A DNA stretch of 64,000 nt, taken from contig NZ_PJAQ01000017.1 in NCBI RefSeq assembly GCF_002836775.1, positions 372,001 through 436,000 of the forward strand. Reading direction: 5' to 3'. Of this stretch, positions 17,317-27,483 are shown in pieces. A program made the position numbers and the translations under genes. Under the pieces are notes generated by a model. That model ran no database searches. It was not told the origin of the DNA and saw only the letters and a program-made list of their open reading frames with translations. How positions within the stretch are numbered: the stretch's first letter is position 1; each line of letters opens with the position of its first letter. Source of the stretch: Colwellia sp. 12G3 (GTDB lineage: Bacteria; Pseudomonadota; Gammaproteobacteria; Enterobacterales; Alteromonadaceae).

Positions 17317-19647
17317 TTACATTGAGCTGTATTTTTCTCTTAATCGTTGACGAACAAATTCTGCTGCGGTATTGAAAATAAAGGTGAAGATAAAGAGTAC
17401 AAATGCTGCCAAGAATAAAATACGGTAATGGGAGCTGCCCACTTCAGACTCTGGCATTTCTACCGCAATGTTTGCCGCCAGGGTTCTCATACCTTGGAAG
17501 ATACTCCAATCTAATATTGGCGTATTACCCGTTGCCATCAAGACAATCATTGTTTCACCGACAGCGCGACCTAGCCCCATCATTATTGCGGAAAATATAC
17601 CTGGACTGGCAGTTAGCAGTACCACACCGATTAATGTTTGCCATTGTGTTGCCCCTAATGCTAATGAACCGCTGGTTAAATGACCTGGCACACTGAAAAT
17701 TGCATCTTCAGCCATAGAGAAAATAGTAGGTATAACAGCAAAGCCCATCGCAATACCAACAACTAAAGCATTACGTTGGTCAAAGTTGATACCTAGGTCA
17801 TTGGTTAGGTATTGGCGCATATCACCATTGAACAATGTCAGCTCAAGTACACCTGATAAAGAAAAGGCCGCATAGGTGGCTAGTATTATCACAGGGATTA
17901 ACAAAATCGGTGCTAATGTTTCTGGCAGTTTGTCTTTCCAATCATTAGGTAGGTTATGCCATGCAAACGCCGTTATTAGGGTAGATAATGGTAAAAAGAT
18001 AAAAAGTAAAAATATTGCCGGTAAATACTCTTCCATTATTGGTGCTAGCCATAAACCGGCTAAGAAACCTAAAATAACGGTCGGTAATGCTTCCATCATT
18101 TCTATGGTAGGTTTAACTTTTTTACGCAGTCCTGGTGTCATAAAGTAAGCCGTATATATTGCAGCGGTTAAGGCAATAGGTACTGCAAATAACATTGCAT
18201 ATAAAGCCGCTTTAATCGTACCAAAAGAAATGGGCACTAAAGAAAATTTTCCTTCAAAATCATCTGATCCCGATGTTGATTGCCAAACATAATCTGGCTC
18301 AGGGTAACCTTCATACCAAACCTCTTGCCATAATGCTTGCCAGGTAACTTCAGGATGCTCATTATGAACACTAAAAGCTTGTAGGCTCTTCTTATTAGCA
18401 TCGAGAGGATCATTAACAATAGCAATGATGCCATTAGCTCTAGGGGCGATAGTAAACGTTTCGGGCTGGCTTGATGTTAACTGACCTTGCCATAAGTGCG
18501 CAGCACTGGTGGTATAAAAGACATTGACCATGCCGCTTTGCGTCATAGTGTAAAAGCTTTTTCTATATTGCTCAGTATAAATAGCGGTTATCGCGCTTGA
18601 TGCTTGGTTGTTCTTGTCATATTTGACACTGTCATCATTCGCTTTGAAGCTTCGAATCTGCTTAAACTGGCGACCAGTATCTGTTGCTACTTCAAACCAT
18701 TGACTGACTTGGCCACTATTATCACCGAGTAACACTGAACTACTACCTGAAAGTAATCCCATTGAAGTGAGGTAAGTCTCATTGTTAGCTAGTGTCGGTG
18801 TAATCGTTGCTTTAAGGCTAACTTCTTCGTCATCGTTTAGCGAATACACATAGACTGTTGAACCGCTTCGAATAAAAGCTAAACGTAAATCAGGTGTTAC
18901 TTTTATTTCATCAACCGCACCATTAAATAGCTCAATTTGTTGAAAAATGGTCTCGTATTCAACGTCATCACCAGAAGAACTAAAGTCATCTTCAGCAATA
19001 AAACTCGTTTTTATTAAACGCTTATCTTGAGTAAAACCAACAAAAACAATTCTTTCATCATTCATTGCAAAAGCTAATTGAGAAAGCGCCGCTTGTTGTT
19101 CATCAATAACTAACGAATTATAACCTAGGGGATAATTTACTTGAGGAATAATTTCACGGGTATCATTCGCGTATTTAGCATGAAAACTTGGCTGAATTAA
19201 TAATGTTTGACCCTTAGCTGTATGCAGTAATTTATTGGCCGAAAAAGAGTTAACTACATTAACAACGTGATCTTGATTAAAGTCATCACTTACAAATAAA
19301 GACACTGAAAGTGAATTATCACCAATAGCAAACTGGTTATCTGCGTGAGGAACGCTGGCTTTTAAATGATAAAAATCAATATTACCAGACTCTGTTATTT
19401 GATAAGCCAACTCTTTCAGCTCATCAACACCACTACCTAAGACTTTTTCATTATCTGCTAAATCAATACTAATATTGACTGTTTGTTCAATTTTCGCAGA
19501 CTCAAAAATAGGTTTTACTACGTAGAGTAAATACATAAATATCAAGACAAGGGTAAACAAAACACTGATACCACCTAGGGTGATTAACCATTTTGCTAAA
19601 GAATTTTTAATCCCACGACTACGGTTCGAACTAATAAGAGTTGCCAC
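17317..19647 (-). CDS. pstC: Phosphate ABC transporter permease PstC, long form
   Basis: At 776 residues it is far longer than E. coli PstC (319). Helix 1 (about residues 17-44) is followed by about 425 residues of periplasmic sequence that looks beta-propeller-like (recurrent short strands such as SSVLLGDNSGQVSQWFEV), then a standard PstC permease core with EAA loop GSLALGATQWQTLIGVVLL near residue 680. The permease core, gene order and Pho box make the assignment secure. No pstS follows or precedes it, so the binding protein is encoded elsewhere or the periplasmic domain contributes to capture; the second is speculation. It is the first gene of the operon. Confidence 0.93.
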   Translation of the reverse strand: MATLISSNRSRGIKNSLAKWLITLGGISVLFTLVLIFMYLLYVVKPIFESAKIEQTVNISIDLADNEKVLGSGVDELKELAYQITESGNIDFYHLKASVPHADNQFAIGDNSLSVSLFVSDDFNQDHVVNVVNSFSANKLLHTAKGQTLLIQPSFHAKYANDTREIIPQVNYPLGYNSLVIDEQQAALSQLAFAMNDERIVFVGFTQDKRLIKTSFIAEDDFSSSGDDVEYETIFQQIELFNGAVDEIKVTPDLRLAFIRSGSTVYVYSLNDDEEVSLKATITPTLANNETYLTSMGLLSGSSSVLLGDNSGQVSQWFEVATDTGRQFKQIRSFKANDDSVKYDKNNQASSAITAIYTEQYRKSFYTMTQSGMVNVFYTTSAAHLWQGQLTSSQPETFTIAPRANGIIAIVNDPLDANKKSLQAFSVHNEHPEVTWQALWQEVWYEGYPEPDYVWQSTSGSDDFEGKFSLVPISFGTIKAALYAMLFAVPIALTAAIYTAYFMTPGLRKKVKPTIEMMEALPTVILGFLAGLWLAPIMEEYLPAIFLLFIFLPLSTLITAFAWHNLPNDWKDKLPETLAPILLIPVIILATYAAFSLSGVLELTLFNGDMRQYLTNDLGINFDQRNALVVGIAMGFAVIPTIFSMAEDAIFSVPGHLTSGSLALGATQWQTLIGVVLLTASPGIFSAIMMGLGRAVGETMIVLMATGNTPILDWSIFQGMRTLAANIAVEMPESEVGSSHYRILFLAAFVLFIFTFIFNTAAEFVRQRLREKYSSM

Positions 19648-19737
19648 TTAATTAACCTTATCATCAATAAACTATCAAGTAGCTTATTCAATATAGAGAA
19701 TACGATATAATAATGATGGGAAGTATAAGTCAGTTAT

Positions 19738-19755
19738 GTGACAATTTTATTACAG
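19738..19755 (-). promoter_or_regulatory. Pho box upstream of pstC
   Basis: On the minus strand the site reads CTGTAATAAAATTGTCAC, differing at only two or so positions from the PhoB consensus of two CTGTCAT-type 7-mers in an 11-bp period. A third, weaker half-site CTGACTT follows at the same 11-base spacing. It lies about 90 bases before the pstC start. Activation by phosphorylated PhoB under phosphate shortage is expected. Confidence 0.8.
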
Positions 19756-19854
19756 CAATAGAATTGCTAGAGAATATATGGGTAGTGAATAAGAAAAGCA
19801 GCCCTAAATGAGTACTACTTTCCTAGTGATTTGTAACTTTGATATTGCGAGCGA

Positions 19855-20889
19855 TTAGCTCAAAAATTTAATGTACCAAGGCATCGCTTTATCAATACCT
19901 TGCTGAATTTTAAACTCTGGTTCAAAACCAAGCAAAGATTTCGCTTTAGAAATATCTGCTTGTGAGTGTCTAACATCACCGGCTCTAAAATCTTGATAGG
20001 TTGGCGATTTTTGATAATCGACACCATTTGCTTGCAATGCAACTTTTAAGCTATCAAATAAGGTGTTTAAGCTTGTTCTATCACCTAAGGCAACATTATA
20101 TACTTGATTTTTACCGGCATCATTTGTTGTTGCAGCTAAAATATTAGCTTGTACTGCATTTTCAACAAAACAGAAATCACGGCTGGTTTCACCATCGCCA
20201 TTAATCAATAATTCCTCGTTAGCTATCATCGCTGCAGTCCACTTGGGAATAACAGCGGCATACGCGCCATCAGGGTCTTGCCTTTTACCGAAAACATTAA
20301 AATAACGCAAGCCAGTACAGTTCAAACCATAGGTTTTATGAAACACATCGGCATAAAGCTCATTAACATACTTAGTTACCGCGTAAGGAGATAACGGTTT
20401 ACCAATAGTATCTTCAACTTTTGGTAATGCTGGATGGTCGCCATAAGTAGAGCTGGAAGCAGCATAAACAAAGCTTTTTACTTGAGTTTCTTTCGCTGCC
20501 GTTAACATGGTTAAAAAACCAGTTATGTTTGCTGAGTTTGTTAATAAAGGATCAGCGATTGATCTCGGCACAGAGCCTAACGCCGCTTGGTGAAGAATGT
20601 AATCAACACCACTGTCGTAATGACTTAACGCACTTTGGCAATCTTCCAATTGACGGATGTCACCTTTGACAAAGTGAAAATTTTGCCATTGAACAACGGA
20701 AACTTGTGTTTGAACTTCATCTAAATTGTGCTGATGGCCCGTAGCAAAGTTGTCTAAACCTACTACCTTTTGGTTTAATAAAAGCAGTGTTTCTAAAAGG
20801 TTCGAACCTATAAAGCCGGCACAACCTGTGATAAGCCAAGTTTTAGGTGCATTGATAAGCTCGTCTTTGATTTTTTGAAACTGAGTCAT
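19855..20889 (-). CDS. UDP-N-acetylhexosamine 4-epimerase, WbpP/TviC-like
   Basis: A 344-residue extended short-chain dehydrogenase. The NAD motif is GCAGFIGSN (about residues 22-30), the catalytic region has SSSTYGDHP and the YxxxK motif in SPYAVTKY, and the N-terminal extension before the Rossmann fold is typical of WbpP/TviC. These enzymes interconvert UDP-GlcNAc and UDP-GalNAc, or their uronic acids. Together with the upstream dehydrogenase it should make UDP-GalNAcA for a surface polysaccharide. A strong hairpin lies between the two genes. Exact substrate is inferred from family and context. Confidence 0.88.
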   Translation of the reverse strand: MTQFQKIKDELINAPKTWLITGCAGFIGSNLLETLLLLNQKVVGLDNFATGHQHNLDEVQTQVSVVQWQNFHFVKGDIRQLEDCQSALSHYDSGVDYILHQAALGSVPRSIADPLLTNSANITGFLTMLTAAKETQVKSFVYAASSSTYGDHPALPKVEDTIGKPLSPYAVTKYVNELYADVFHKTYGLNCTGLRYFNVFGKRQDPDGAYAAVIPKWTAAMIANEELLINGDGETSRDFCFVENAVQANILAATTNDAGKNQVYNVALGDRTSLNTLFDSLKVALQANGVDYQKSPTYQDFRAGDVRHSQADISKAKSLLGFEPEFKIQQGIDKAMPWYIKFLS

Positions 20890-20917
20890 TTGGTTAAATA
20901 GTCCTTTGTTTAAAAAT

Positions 20918-20948
20918 ACACCCTTAGCTGAAAGTCAGGTAAGGGTGT
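20918..20948 (-). terminator. Terminator-like hairpin between the sugar dehydrogenase and epimerase genes
   Basis: The stem ACACCCTTA (20918-20926) with TAAGGGTGT (20940-20948) contains an inner CTGA/TCAG pair, giving a 13-bp two-part hairpin. On the minus strand it is followed by TATTTTTAAAC, a moderate T-run. It lies inside the polysaccharide operon, so it should reduce epimerase expression relative to the dehydrogenase. Confidence 0.7.
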
Positions 20949-20991
20949 TTTATGTTTATACTTTAGGTGATGTTAATGCCGCTAGAGTAGC

Positions 20992-22272
20992 TTATAAACG
21001 GATGTCAGCTAACTCTTTATCTAGCATGTATTTAAGGTCATAAATTACATGCTCACTTTTCATCATAGCTTTAATCACATCTGCAGATAAAGCCTTAAAT
21101 TCATTATGCGCTACCGCAAAAATAACGGCATCGTAGTGGCCTGATTTAGGCGCTGAAATTAAATCTACGCCATATTCATGCTTAGCTTCCTCTGGGTTTA
21201 CCCAAGGGTCATAAACATCCACATTGATATCAAATTCAGCTAATTCAGCTAAAATATCGACAACTTTAGTATTTCGGACATCAGGGCAGTTTTCTTTAAA
21301 GGTTAAGCCCATGACCAGAACATTAGCACCATTAACTGGTAACTTTCTTTTAAGCATAGTTTTCACTAACTGTGAAACCACATATTCGCCCATAGCATCA
21401 TTAATACGGCGACCCGCTAAAATAACTTCAGGATTATAGCCAATCGATTGCGCTTTATGGGTCAAATAATAAGGATCAACACCAATACAGTGACCGCCAA
21501 CGAGGCCGGGTCTAAACGGTAAGAAGTTCCACTTAGTTCCCGCAGCTTTCAATACTTCTTCGGTATCAATATTTAACTTATTAAAAATAACAGCAAGTTC
21601 ATTGATCAAAGCAATGTTTAAATCTCGTTGGGTATTTTCAATCACTTTCGCCGCTTCAGCGACTTGAATACTTGACGCTTTATAAGTGCCGGCAGTGATA
21701 ATAGACTTATAAAGGCTATCAATAAAGTCAGCAATATCCGGTGTTGAACCAGATGTCACTTTTAAAATATTAGTAACTCTATGCTCTTTATCACCAGGAT
21801 TAATACGTTCAGGGCTATAACCTGCGTAAAAATCTTGATTAAAAACTAAGCCTGAATGACGCTCAACTTCAGGTAAACAAACCTCTTCGGTCGCTCCTGG
21901 ATATACTGTGGATTCATAAATGACGATATCGCCTTGATTAATCACTTTTGCCAGCATAGCGCTCGCTTTGACTAATGGCGATAAATCAGGTTGTTTGTGT
22001 TTATCTATAGGTGTTGGTACGGTAACAATATAAACATTACAGCCCTTTAAATCGTCAACCTCAGCAGAATATGAAATAAACTCAGAGTCAGCGAGTTCTG
22101 CACTTGATACTTCTAAAGTAAAATCATGTCCTTGTTTTAACTCATCAACTCGCTTGGTATTTATGTCAAAGCCCAGGGTTGGATATTTTTTACCAAACTC
22201 TACCGCTAAAGGTAAACCAACATAACCTAAACCGATAATACCTAACTTTACGTTTTCTAATGAGTACAACAT
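20992..22272 (-). CDS. UDP-N-acetyl-D-hexosamine 6-dehydrogenase, TviB/WbpO-like
   Basis: A 426-residue nucleotide sugar dehydrogenase with N-terminal Rossmann motif [14 protein letters not shown] (about 14-27), the active-site Cys in [13 protein letters not shown], and the C-terminal UDP-binding domain ([15 protein letters not shown]). The sequence is closest in character to the Vi-antigen/B-band enzymes TviB and WbpO, which oxidise UDP-GlcNAc or UDP-GalNAc at C6 with two NAD+. It lies between the SLBB export gene and the epimerase gene on the same strand. Confidence 0.92.
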   Translation of the reverse strand: MLYSLENVKLGIIGLGYVGLPLAVEFGKKYPTLGFDINTKRVDELKQGHDFTLEVSSAELADSEFISYSAEVDDLKGCNVYIVTVPTPIDKHKQPDLSPLVKASAMLAKVINQGDIVIYESTVYPGATEEVCLPEVERHSGLVFNQDFYAGYSPERINPGDKEHRVTNILKVTSGSTPDIADFIDSLYKSIITAGTYKASSIQVAEAAKVIENTQRDLNIALINELAVIFNKLNIDTEEVLKAAGTKWNFLPFRPGLVGGHCIGVDPYYLTHKAQSIGYNPEVILAGRRINDAMGEYVVSQLVKTMLKRKLPVNGANVLVMGLTFKENCPDVRNTKVVDILAELAEFDINVDVYDPWVNPEEAKHEYGVDLISAPKSGHYDAVIFAVAHNEFKALSADVIKAMMKSEHVIYDLKYMLDKELADIRL

Positions 22273-22394
22273 ACTAGGTCCATTTATTGTATTTTTAATT
22301 GATTGTGTTTCGAATTTATTTTATTAAAAATCATCTTAACGACTTTAGTCAAAGATAACAATTTCAGCTCTCATTACCTGACTAATTGATAGTA

Positions 22395-24920
22395 CTAAAT
22401 TCCACTGATAGCAGCGACAGCGACTGCCGAATTATAGATAATGCTCGTTACACTGGACCATAGGGCCAAGTTATTCATGTATTCAGCATTAAGCGGTACA
22501 ACTATGGTATCACCCGGCGCAAGGTTATCATCAGCATCACTGGTAAACCAATTACCACTGTTCATCATTTTAATACTGCCGTTTGCAGAAATGATATAGG
22601 TTCGATCTGTATCCGCACGTTTTTTACTACCACCACTTTGCGCCAAATAATCAGCAGCAGATAAAGCAGCATCAAAAATATGTGATGAAGTCACCTGTAC
22701 TTGACCGACTACATTGACAGAATTTTTAACGGTTGGTACGTACAGCACATCACCACCTTCAAGTAATACGTCATAATTCTTATCATTGACCACTTTAGGC
22801 AAATCAATTACTAACCGCCCGATGGGTTTCACTTTTTCCATATCCGTTAACATTTGTTGTACTTCGGCGTAAGATTGCGAATAATTTTGATCTGACATCG
22901 ACTTTGAGGCCATTTCTATACGTAAATCAGCAGTTAACTTTGATAAATTTTTCTTCTCAATTGCTCGTAATTGTACCCGAGTAAGAACAGAGCCCTCCTG
23001 ATGAGCAAATTGAGTAAAACCGCCAGCTTTAGCAATTAAATTAGCTAAACTTTCACCGCGACGTACGGTATATTTACCAGGAAAGACAAATTCACCTCTA
23101 AGCTCAACAACGTTATTTTCGCTCCACGCGGGGATTTTATGAATATTTAATCTGTCTTTTGAAGTCAGTAAAACATTGTCTTTCTCTTCCCCTATTAATG
23201 CTGCACTCAAGCTTATAGCAAGAGATTTTTGCTGCGCCATATGATCAACAATTTGATTGCGGGTCAGTTCAGCACGGACAACATAAGCAGATTCGGTTAA
23301 ACCACCGGCGGCGGCAATTAAATCTGCAACACGGCCGTTTTTAGCTAAGGGGTAGACTCCTGGGAATTTTATTTCACCGTCAGCTTCTACTAACTGTATA
23401 AACTGCCCTGATTTACCCTGACGTTTTAATTTTTCAATAATAGGCTTTAATAAACGTTGACGCGAAGCTTGTGATTTTTTGTTAGCAAAAACCAAAATTT
23501 TATCATTACCTTGTAAAACCAGGTTATCTTTAGAGTTAGGTGTCGAGACTGCTTTAGCTAAATCAAATTGTAGTACTTCAATGTTACGTGCTATGTCAAT
23601 TTCTCGTACAACGATAGAATAATTCAGGTCAGCAGAGGGGAGTAAATGCGAATCTATATTTGGAAAGATATCGGTAATACGTTGTCCTGCTTGCCATTGA
23701 TATTTTCCTGGGCGAGTAACCGCACCTATGACAGTAACTGATTGCTCAAACATTTCTGCCGCTTTCATCACATGCACCGCATCACCGGCATGTACTCTCT
23801 TAGCTAAGTCACTGGCGTTTGTTAAATCAAGATTAACGACCGAGCGTAAAGCATTTTGATTATAACGTTCCACACGTGTGGTGGTTGCAAAAGCTGTTGG
23901 TAATAACCCGCCCGACATAGTTAATATATCGTTAAAGTTACAATCTTCGGTTAATTCATAAATAGCAGGTCGTCGTACTTCACCTTTAACATTTACCGTA
24001 CTGCCTTTAGGTGCAATAAAAACCACATCACCCGATTGTAATAAGACATCGCTACTTGAATCACCGCTGATTAACAGGTCATATAGATCTAACGTTTGTA
24101 CTAGCTTACCTGCACGTTTGAGTTGGATATTACGTAAACTGCCAATATCACTAATACCACCTGCGGCAAAAAGAGCATGGGTAATACTTGATAATGAACT
24201 TAACGTATAAGGACCAGGCTTAAAAGCATCTCCTAATACAAAAATACGCATTGAACGCAGTGAAGCCATACCAATAACAACATCGACACCAATAATTCTC
24301 TCTTTAACACGCGCAGTTAACAGACGTTTCATTTCATTAAAAGTTAACCCCGATACAGTGAAAGGACCGAGAGAAGGAACAACAACCTGCCCTTCACGGT
24401 TAACAGTTAACTCTAGCTCTTTCACTTCTTTACCAAAAACTTGAACAGAGATGCTATCACCGGGGCCAATAACATATTCAGCAGGGATGGCAATATCCAT
24501 CATAGGGGCAAACGTTTGTGGTGAATTAGCAAAAACATCATAACCAAAAGCTTTTAACTTATCACTTGGTTCAAGTACTGCTAATTCTTCTTGCTCAGCC
24601 ATTGGATTGCCCTGAGCATCAAATTGAGTACCCCGTGGGAAGGTTTCAGTTTTGGCTGACTGCGCTTCGCTTTTACCTGAGCCCTGTATTTGCTTTTCTA
24701 TCGCAGCCAAATCAACGCCCATTGACTGGGCAAGTGCCTGCTGTTGTGACTTTGGCAGTTTCTTAAATTGCTCTATTTGCTGAGGTGATATTTGCTGAGC
24801 ATAGACTTGCGTTAAATTTCCTCCAGCAATGAAAGTAAGCACTATCGCTAAGGTCATAATCGGAAAACTTAATGAGTCCGGTTTAGAGCCCCTAAAAAGA
24901 TTTTTGATGAGTTTTATCAT
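22395..24920 (-). CDS. Polysaccharide biosynthesis/export protein with multiple SLBB domains
   Basis: The start at 24920 (MIKLIKNLF) has AGGAA about 11 bases upstream and yields 841 residues. A signal peptide ending near TQVYAQQ is followed by a Gln-rich helical segment, a poly-export domain (AEYVIGPGDSISVQVFG to VPSLGPFTVSG) and several SLBB domains, each with a GDxVxV/P-type turn (SGDVVFIAPKG, GNDKILVFANK, GGDVLYVPTVK, PGDTIVVPLNA). This is a large Wza-related outer-membrane or periplasmic export component. A C-terminal hydrophobic segment (about 815-840) could be a membrane anchor. It begins a three-gene polysaccharide operon; no glycosyltransferases, Wzx or Wzy are present here. Confidence 0.9.
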   Translation of the reverse strand: MIKLIKNLFRGSKPDSLSFPIMTLAIVLTFIAGGNLTQVYAQQISPQQIEQFKKLPKSQQQALAQSMGVDLAAIEKQIQGSGKSEAQSAKTETFPRGTQFDAQGNPMAEQEELAVLEPSDKLKAFGYDVFANSPQTFAPMMDIAIPAEYVIGPGDSISVQVFGKEVKELELTVNREGQVVVPSLGPFTVSGLTFNEMKRLLTARVKERIIGVDVVIGMASLRSMRIFVLGDAFKPGPYTLSSLSSITHALFAAGGISDIGSLRNIQLKRAGKLVQTLDLYDLLISGDSSSDVLLQSGDVVFIAPKGSTVNVKGEVRRPAIYELTEDCNFNDILTMSGGLLPTAFATTTRVERYNQNALRSVVNLDLTNASDLAKRVHAGDAVHVMKAAEMFEQSVTVIGAVTRPGKYQWQAGQRITDIFPNIDSHLLPSADLNYSIVVREIDIARNIEVLQFDLAKAVSTPNSKDNLVLQGNDKILVFANKKSQASRQRLLKPIIEKLKRQGKSGQFIQLVEADGEIKFPGVYPLAKNGRVADLIAAAGGLTESAYVVRAELTRNQIVDHMAQQKSLAISLSAALIGEEKDNVLLTSKDRLNIHKIPAWSENNVVELRGEFVFPGKYTVRRGESLANLIAKAGGFTQFAHQEGSVLTRVQLRAIEKKNLSKLTADLRIEMASKSMSDQNYSQSYAEVQQMLTDMEKVKPIGRLVIDLPKVVNDKNYDVLLEGGDVLYVPTVKNSVNVVGQVQVTSSHIFDAALSAADYLAQSGGSKKRADTDRTYIISANGSIKMMNSGNWFTSDADDNLAPGDTIVVPLNAEYMNNLALWSSVTSIIYNSAVAVAAISGI

Positions 24921-25304
24921 TTTCGTACAAATTCCTATATAGCCTATGCGGTAATACATTTAATCCGAAGGCTTTTGTTTATCCTTGATTAATTTCAAGA
25001 AGCTAATGTCAATAACCTTGAAGTTAAACACTAAATTTAGTGACGACGAAGTTTACCAGCTTAAGGTGATGCAAACAATATGTTAACCAACCTTGTCACC
25101 CCATATTATTACGCTGCTGCCTAGTAAGTGCTAGGAAACATTTCTCTACAACCTCCAAAGCAAGATAACCATTGATTTGTAGCAAAACTTGCCTTTATTT
25201 GTTCACGCAGGTATAACTCCCCTTTACTAAAAAACATTAACTTAAAATGTTACAGTAAAAAACTAACGCTAATGATTATAAAAAATAAAATCTAGGATTA
25301 TTAT
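24921..25304. other. Divergent promoter region between the SLBB gene and the POT gene
   Basis: About 380 AT-rich bases with no convincing gene or RNA. It must hold both divergent promoters. A small symmetric site CTTGATTAATTTCAAG (24984-24999) is the only local symmetry I noticed, and I found no JUMPstart/ops element. Confidence 0.45.
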
Positions 25305-26744
25305 ATGACTCAACCTAATGCGGGTACGCTGTTTGGCCACCCTAAAGGACTTTTCCTTTTATTTGGTACTGAAATGTGGGAGCGTTTCGGTTATTACGGT
25401 ATGCGTGCCTTATTGGTATTGTATCTAATTGCATCAACACAAGACGGCGGTTTTGGTTGGACTAACCAAGAAGCGCTAAGGCTATATGGTTTCTTCACTA
25501 TGGCTGTATATTTAACACCGGTAATCGGTGGTTGGTTAGCTGATAACTATATCGGTCAACGTAAAGCTATCATATGGGGCGGAATAATTTTTTCCTTAGG
25601 TTACTTTACCTTAGGTATCCCTAAGTCGATGATTGTCGGCATGGAAGAAACGGTATTTTATCTCGGTTTAGCACTTATTATTATTGGTAACGGTTTATTT
25701 AAAGCCAATGTTTCAAGTTTAGTGGGCGAGCTATATGAAGATGGCGATCACAGACGTGACGGCGCTTTTACTATTTTCTATATGGGTATTAATTTAGGTG
25801 CTTTCTTAGCGCCTATTACTGTAGGTGTACTTGGCGAAACCGTTAATTGGCATTACGGCTTTATCTTAGCCGGTTGTGGTATGTTAATTGGTTTAACCTT
25901 ACAACTGACTTTAGCGAATAAATATTTAGGTGATATTGGTGTCGAGCCATCAGCTAAACGTACTAAAGGTGAACAAAAAGCAGATGCACCGTTAACCCCT
26001 CAAGATATCGACCGAATGAAAGTTATTTTAATTATGAGCATGTTCTCGGTAATTTTCTGGGCCGGTTTTGAGCAAGCAGGTGGTTTATTTACTATTTATG
26101 CCTCTGACTTCACTGATCGTACTCTCTTTGGTTTTGAAATTGCCGCTTCATCATTTCAATCATTGAATGCGATGTTCATTATTTTATTAGCACCTTTTGT
26201 TGCCTCTACTTGGGTTAAAATGGGTTCAAATGAACCAACCTCACCGAAGAAATTCGCACTAGCGATGTTATTTTTAGCACTAGGTTTCTTTGTGATGTTA
26301 TGGGCTACTATGGTTCAAGGCGGCGATGTCGCGGTGAAAGTAAGCATGTTATTCTTAGTTTTTGCTTACCTATTCCACACCTTAGGTGAATTATGTTTAT
26401 CACCAATTGGTTTGTCTATGGTAACTAAACTAGCACCGCTTAAATTTACCTCCTTATTAATGGGTATTTGGTTCTTCTTTACCGCTTTATCAAACTGGTT
26501 AGCTGCATTTATTGGCTCATTTGTTGGTGAAGGTGAAGAGATGGTTAATAATGCCGCAAACATCTTTATGGGTGTGGGTATTGGCGCATTAATTACTGGT
26601 CTTATTATCTACCTTTCAGCGGGTAAATTAGTTGAATGGATGCATGGTGCCGAAGGTGCTCAGACTTCTGACCTTGAAGAAAAAATCGAAGAAGAAATCT
26701 CAGTTACCGGTACTCATGAAGGTATTTCTGAAACTCATAGCTAA
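25305..26744 (+). CDS. POT-family proton-coupled di/tripeptide transporter
   Basis: A 479-residue major-facilitator protein with about 14 hydrophobic segments. It opens with the POT signature (GTEMWERFGYYGMRALLVLYL, containing the ExxERFxYY proton/peptide motif) and continues with GGWLADNYIGQRKAI and FTIFYMGINLGAFLAP, the second family signature. An acidic cytosolic tail follows helix 14. It should import short peptides with protons, fitting a marine protein degrader. AGGATT lies 6 bases before the ATG, and a strong terminator follows. Confidence 0.95.
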   Translation: MTQPNAGTLFGHPKGLFLLFGTEMWERFGYYGMRALLVLYLIASTQDGGFGWTNQEALRLYGFFTMAVYLTPVIGGWLADNYIGQRKAIIWGGIIFSLGYFTLGIPKSMIVGMEETVFYLGLALIIIGNGLFKANVSSLVGELYEDGDHRRDGAFTIFYMGINLGAFLAPITVGVLGETVNWHYGFILAGCGMLIGLTLQLTLANKYLGDIGVEPSAKRTKGEQKADAPLTPQDIDRMKVILIMSMFSVIFWAGFEQAGGLFTIYASDFTDRTLFGFEIAASSFQSLNAMFIILLAPFVASTWVKMGSNEPTSPKKFALAMLFLALGFFVMLWATMVQGGDVAVKVSMLFLVFAYLFHTLGELCLSPIGLSMVTKLAPLKFTSLLMGIWFFFTALSNWLAAFIGSFVGEGEEMVNNAANIFMGVGIGALITGLIIYLSAGKLVEWMHGAEGAQTSDLEEKIEEEISVTGTHEGISETHS

Positions 26745-26778
26745 TTCGTAAACATTACAAGTTACAATAATAGTATTA

Positions 26779-26808
26779 AGCTGGACGAGCAATCGTCCAG
26801 CTTTTTTT
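26779..26808 (+). terminator. Intrinsic terminator after the POT transporter
   Basis: A perfect 10-bp stem AGCTGGACGA/TCGTCCAGCT closes on a GCAA tetraloop (GNRA type) and is followed by seven T bases. Confidence 0.95.
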
Positions 26809-26861
26809 ATGCTTAATAAACAGTACTATCCAACGATAAGATGACATAAGATAATCATACT

Positions 26862-27440
26862 ATGAATATACGCTCACAATTACGCAAAGAAGTCAGAGAA
26901 CGCCGCAATGCACTGTCAGTAACACAGCAGAGTCATGCAGCGATTGCTTTAACAGCAAGCCTTTCTAATCATGGCAAAATCCAACAAGCTAAACGTATTG
27001 CGATTTACTTAAGCAATGATGGTGAATTATCAACCACAAACTTTATTGACTGGTGTTGGCAGAATAGTAAAGACGTTTATTTACCTGTAGTACATCCTTT
27101 TAGCTCTGGCAATCTACTCTTCTTACATTACCAACAAGATACTAAGCTAGTTCACAATGTTTATGGCATTTTAGAGCCGAAATTAGATGTTACTAAAGTT
27201 TGTCCATTAGAGCAGCTTGATGTTATTTGTACGCCACTGGTAGCTTTTGATGAAACGGGAGCCAGATTAGGCATGGGTGGTGGTTTTTATGACCGAAGCC
27301 TAGCTTACTGGCAACAAACTAAGCTTTATCCCCTTGGACTTGCCCATGATTGCCAGCGAGTAGAAAAAGTTCCAATAGAAAGCTGGGATATCCCCTTACC
27401 TGAAATAATCACACCAAATAAAAATTACCGTTTTACTTAG
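26862..27440 (+). CDS. ygfA: 5-formyltetrahydrofolate cyclo-ligase
   Basis: A 192-residue enzyme of the YgfA/MTHFS family with the N-terminal basic helix RSQLRKEVRERRNAL, the folate/ATP segment FDETGARLGMGGGFYDRSL and the end motif CQRVEKVPIESWDIPL. It converts 5-formyl-THF to 5,10-methenyl-THF using ATP. In many gammaproteobacteria ygfA follows zapA and the 6S RNA gene; here it follows the POT gene, and the 117-bp spacer, mostly terminator, is too short for 6S RNA. Confidence 0.93.
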   Translation: MNIRSQLRKEVRERRNALSVTQQSHAAIALTASLSNHGKIQQAKRIAIYLSNDGELSTTNFIDWCWQNSKDVYLPVVHPFSSGNLLFLHYQQDTKLVHNVYGILEPKLDVTKVCPLEQLDVICTPLVAFDETGARLGMGGGFYDRSLAYWQQTKLYPLGLAHDCQRVEKVPIESWDIPLPEIITPNKNYRFT

Positions 27441-27483
27441 AGAGTGCGAAGTTAAGTTATCGGCTACATAACTAATAAATAAC

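Noticed and set aside
24921..25304. JUMPstart/ops element before the polysaccharide operon
   Set aside because: No GGCGGTAG-type sequence is visible on the minus strand in this region.
26745..26861. Possible 6S RNA (ssrS) upstream of ygfA
   Set aside because: The gap is 117 bases and largely taken by the POT terminator. This is too short for 6S RNA, and no closing helix is visible.
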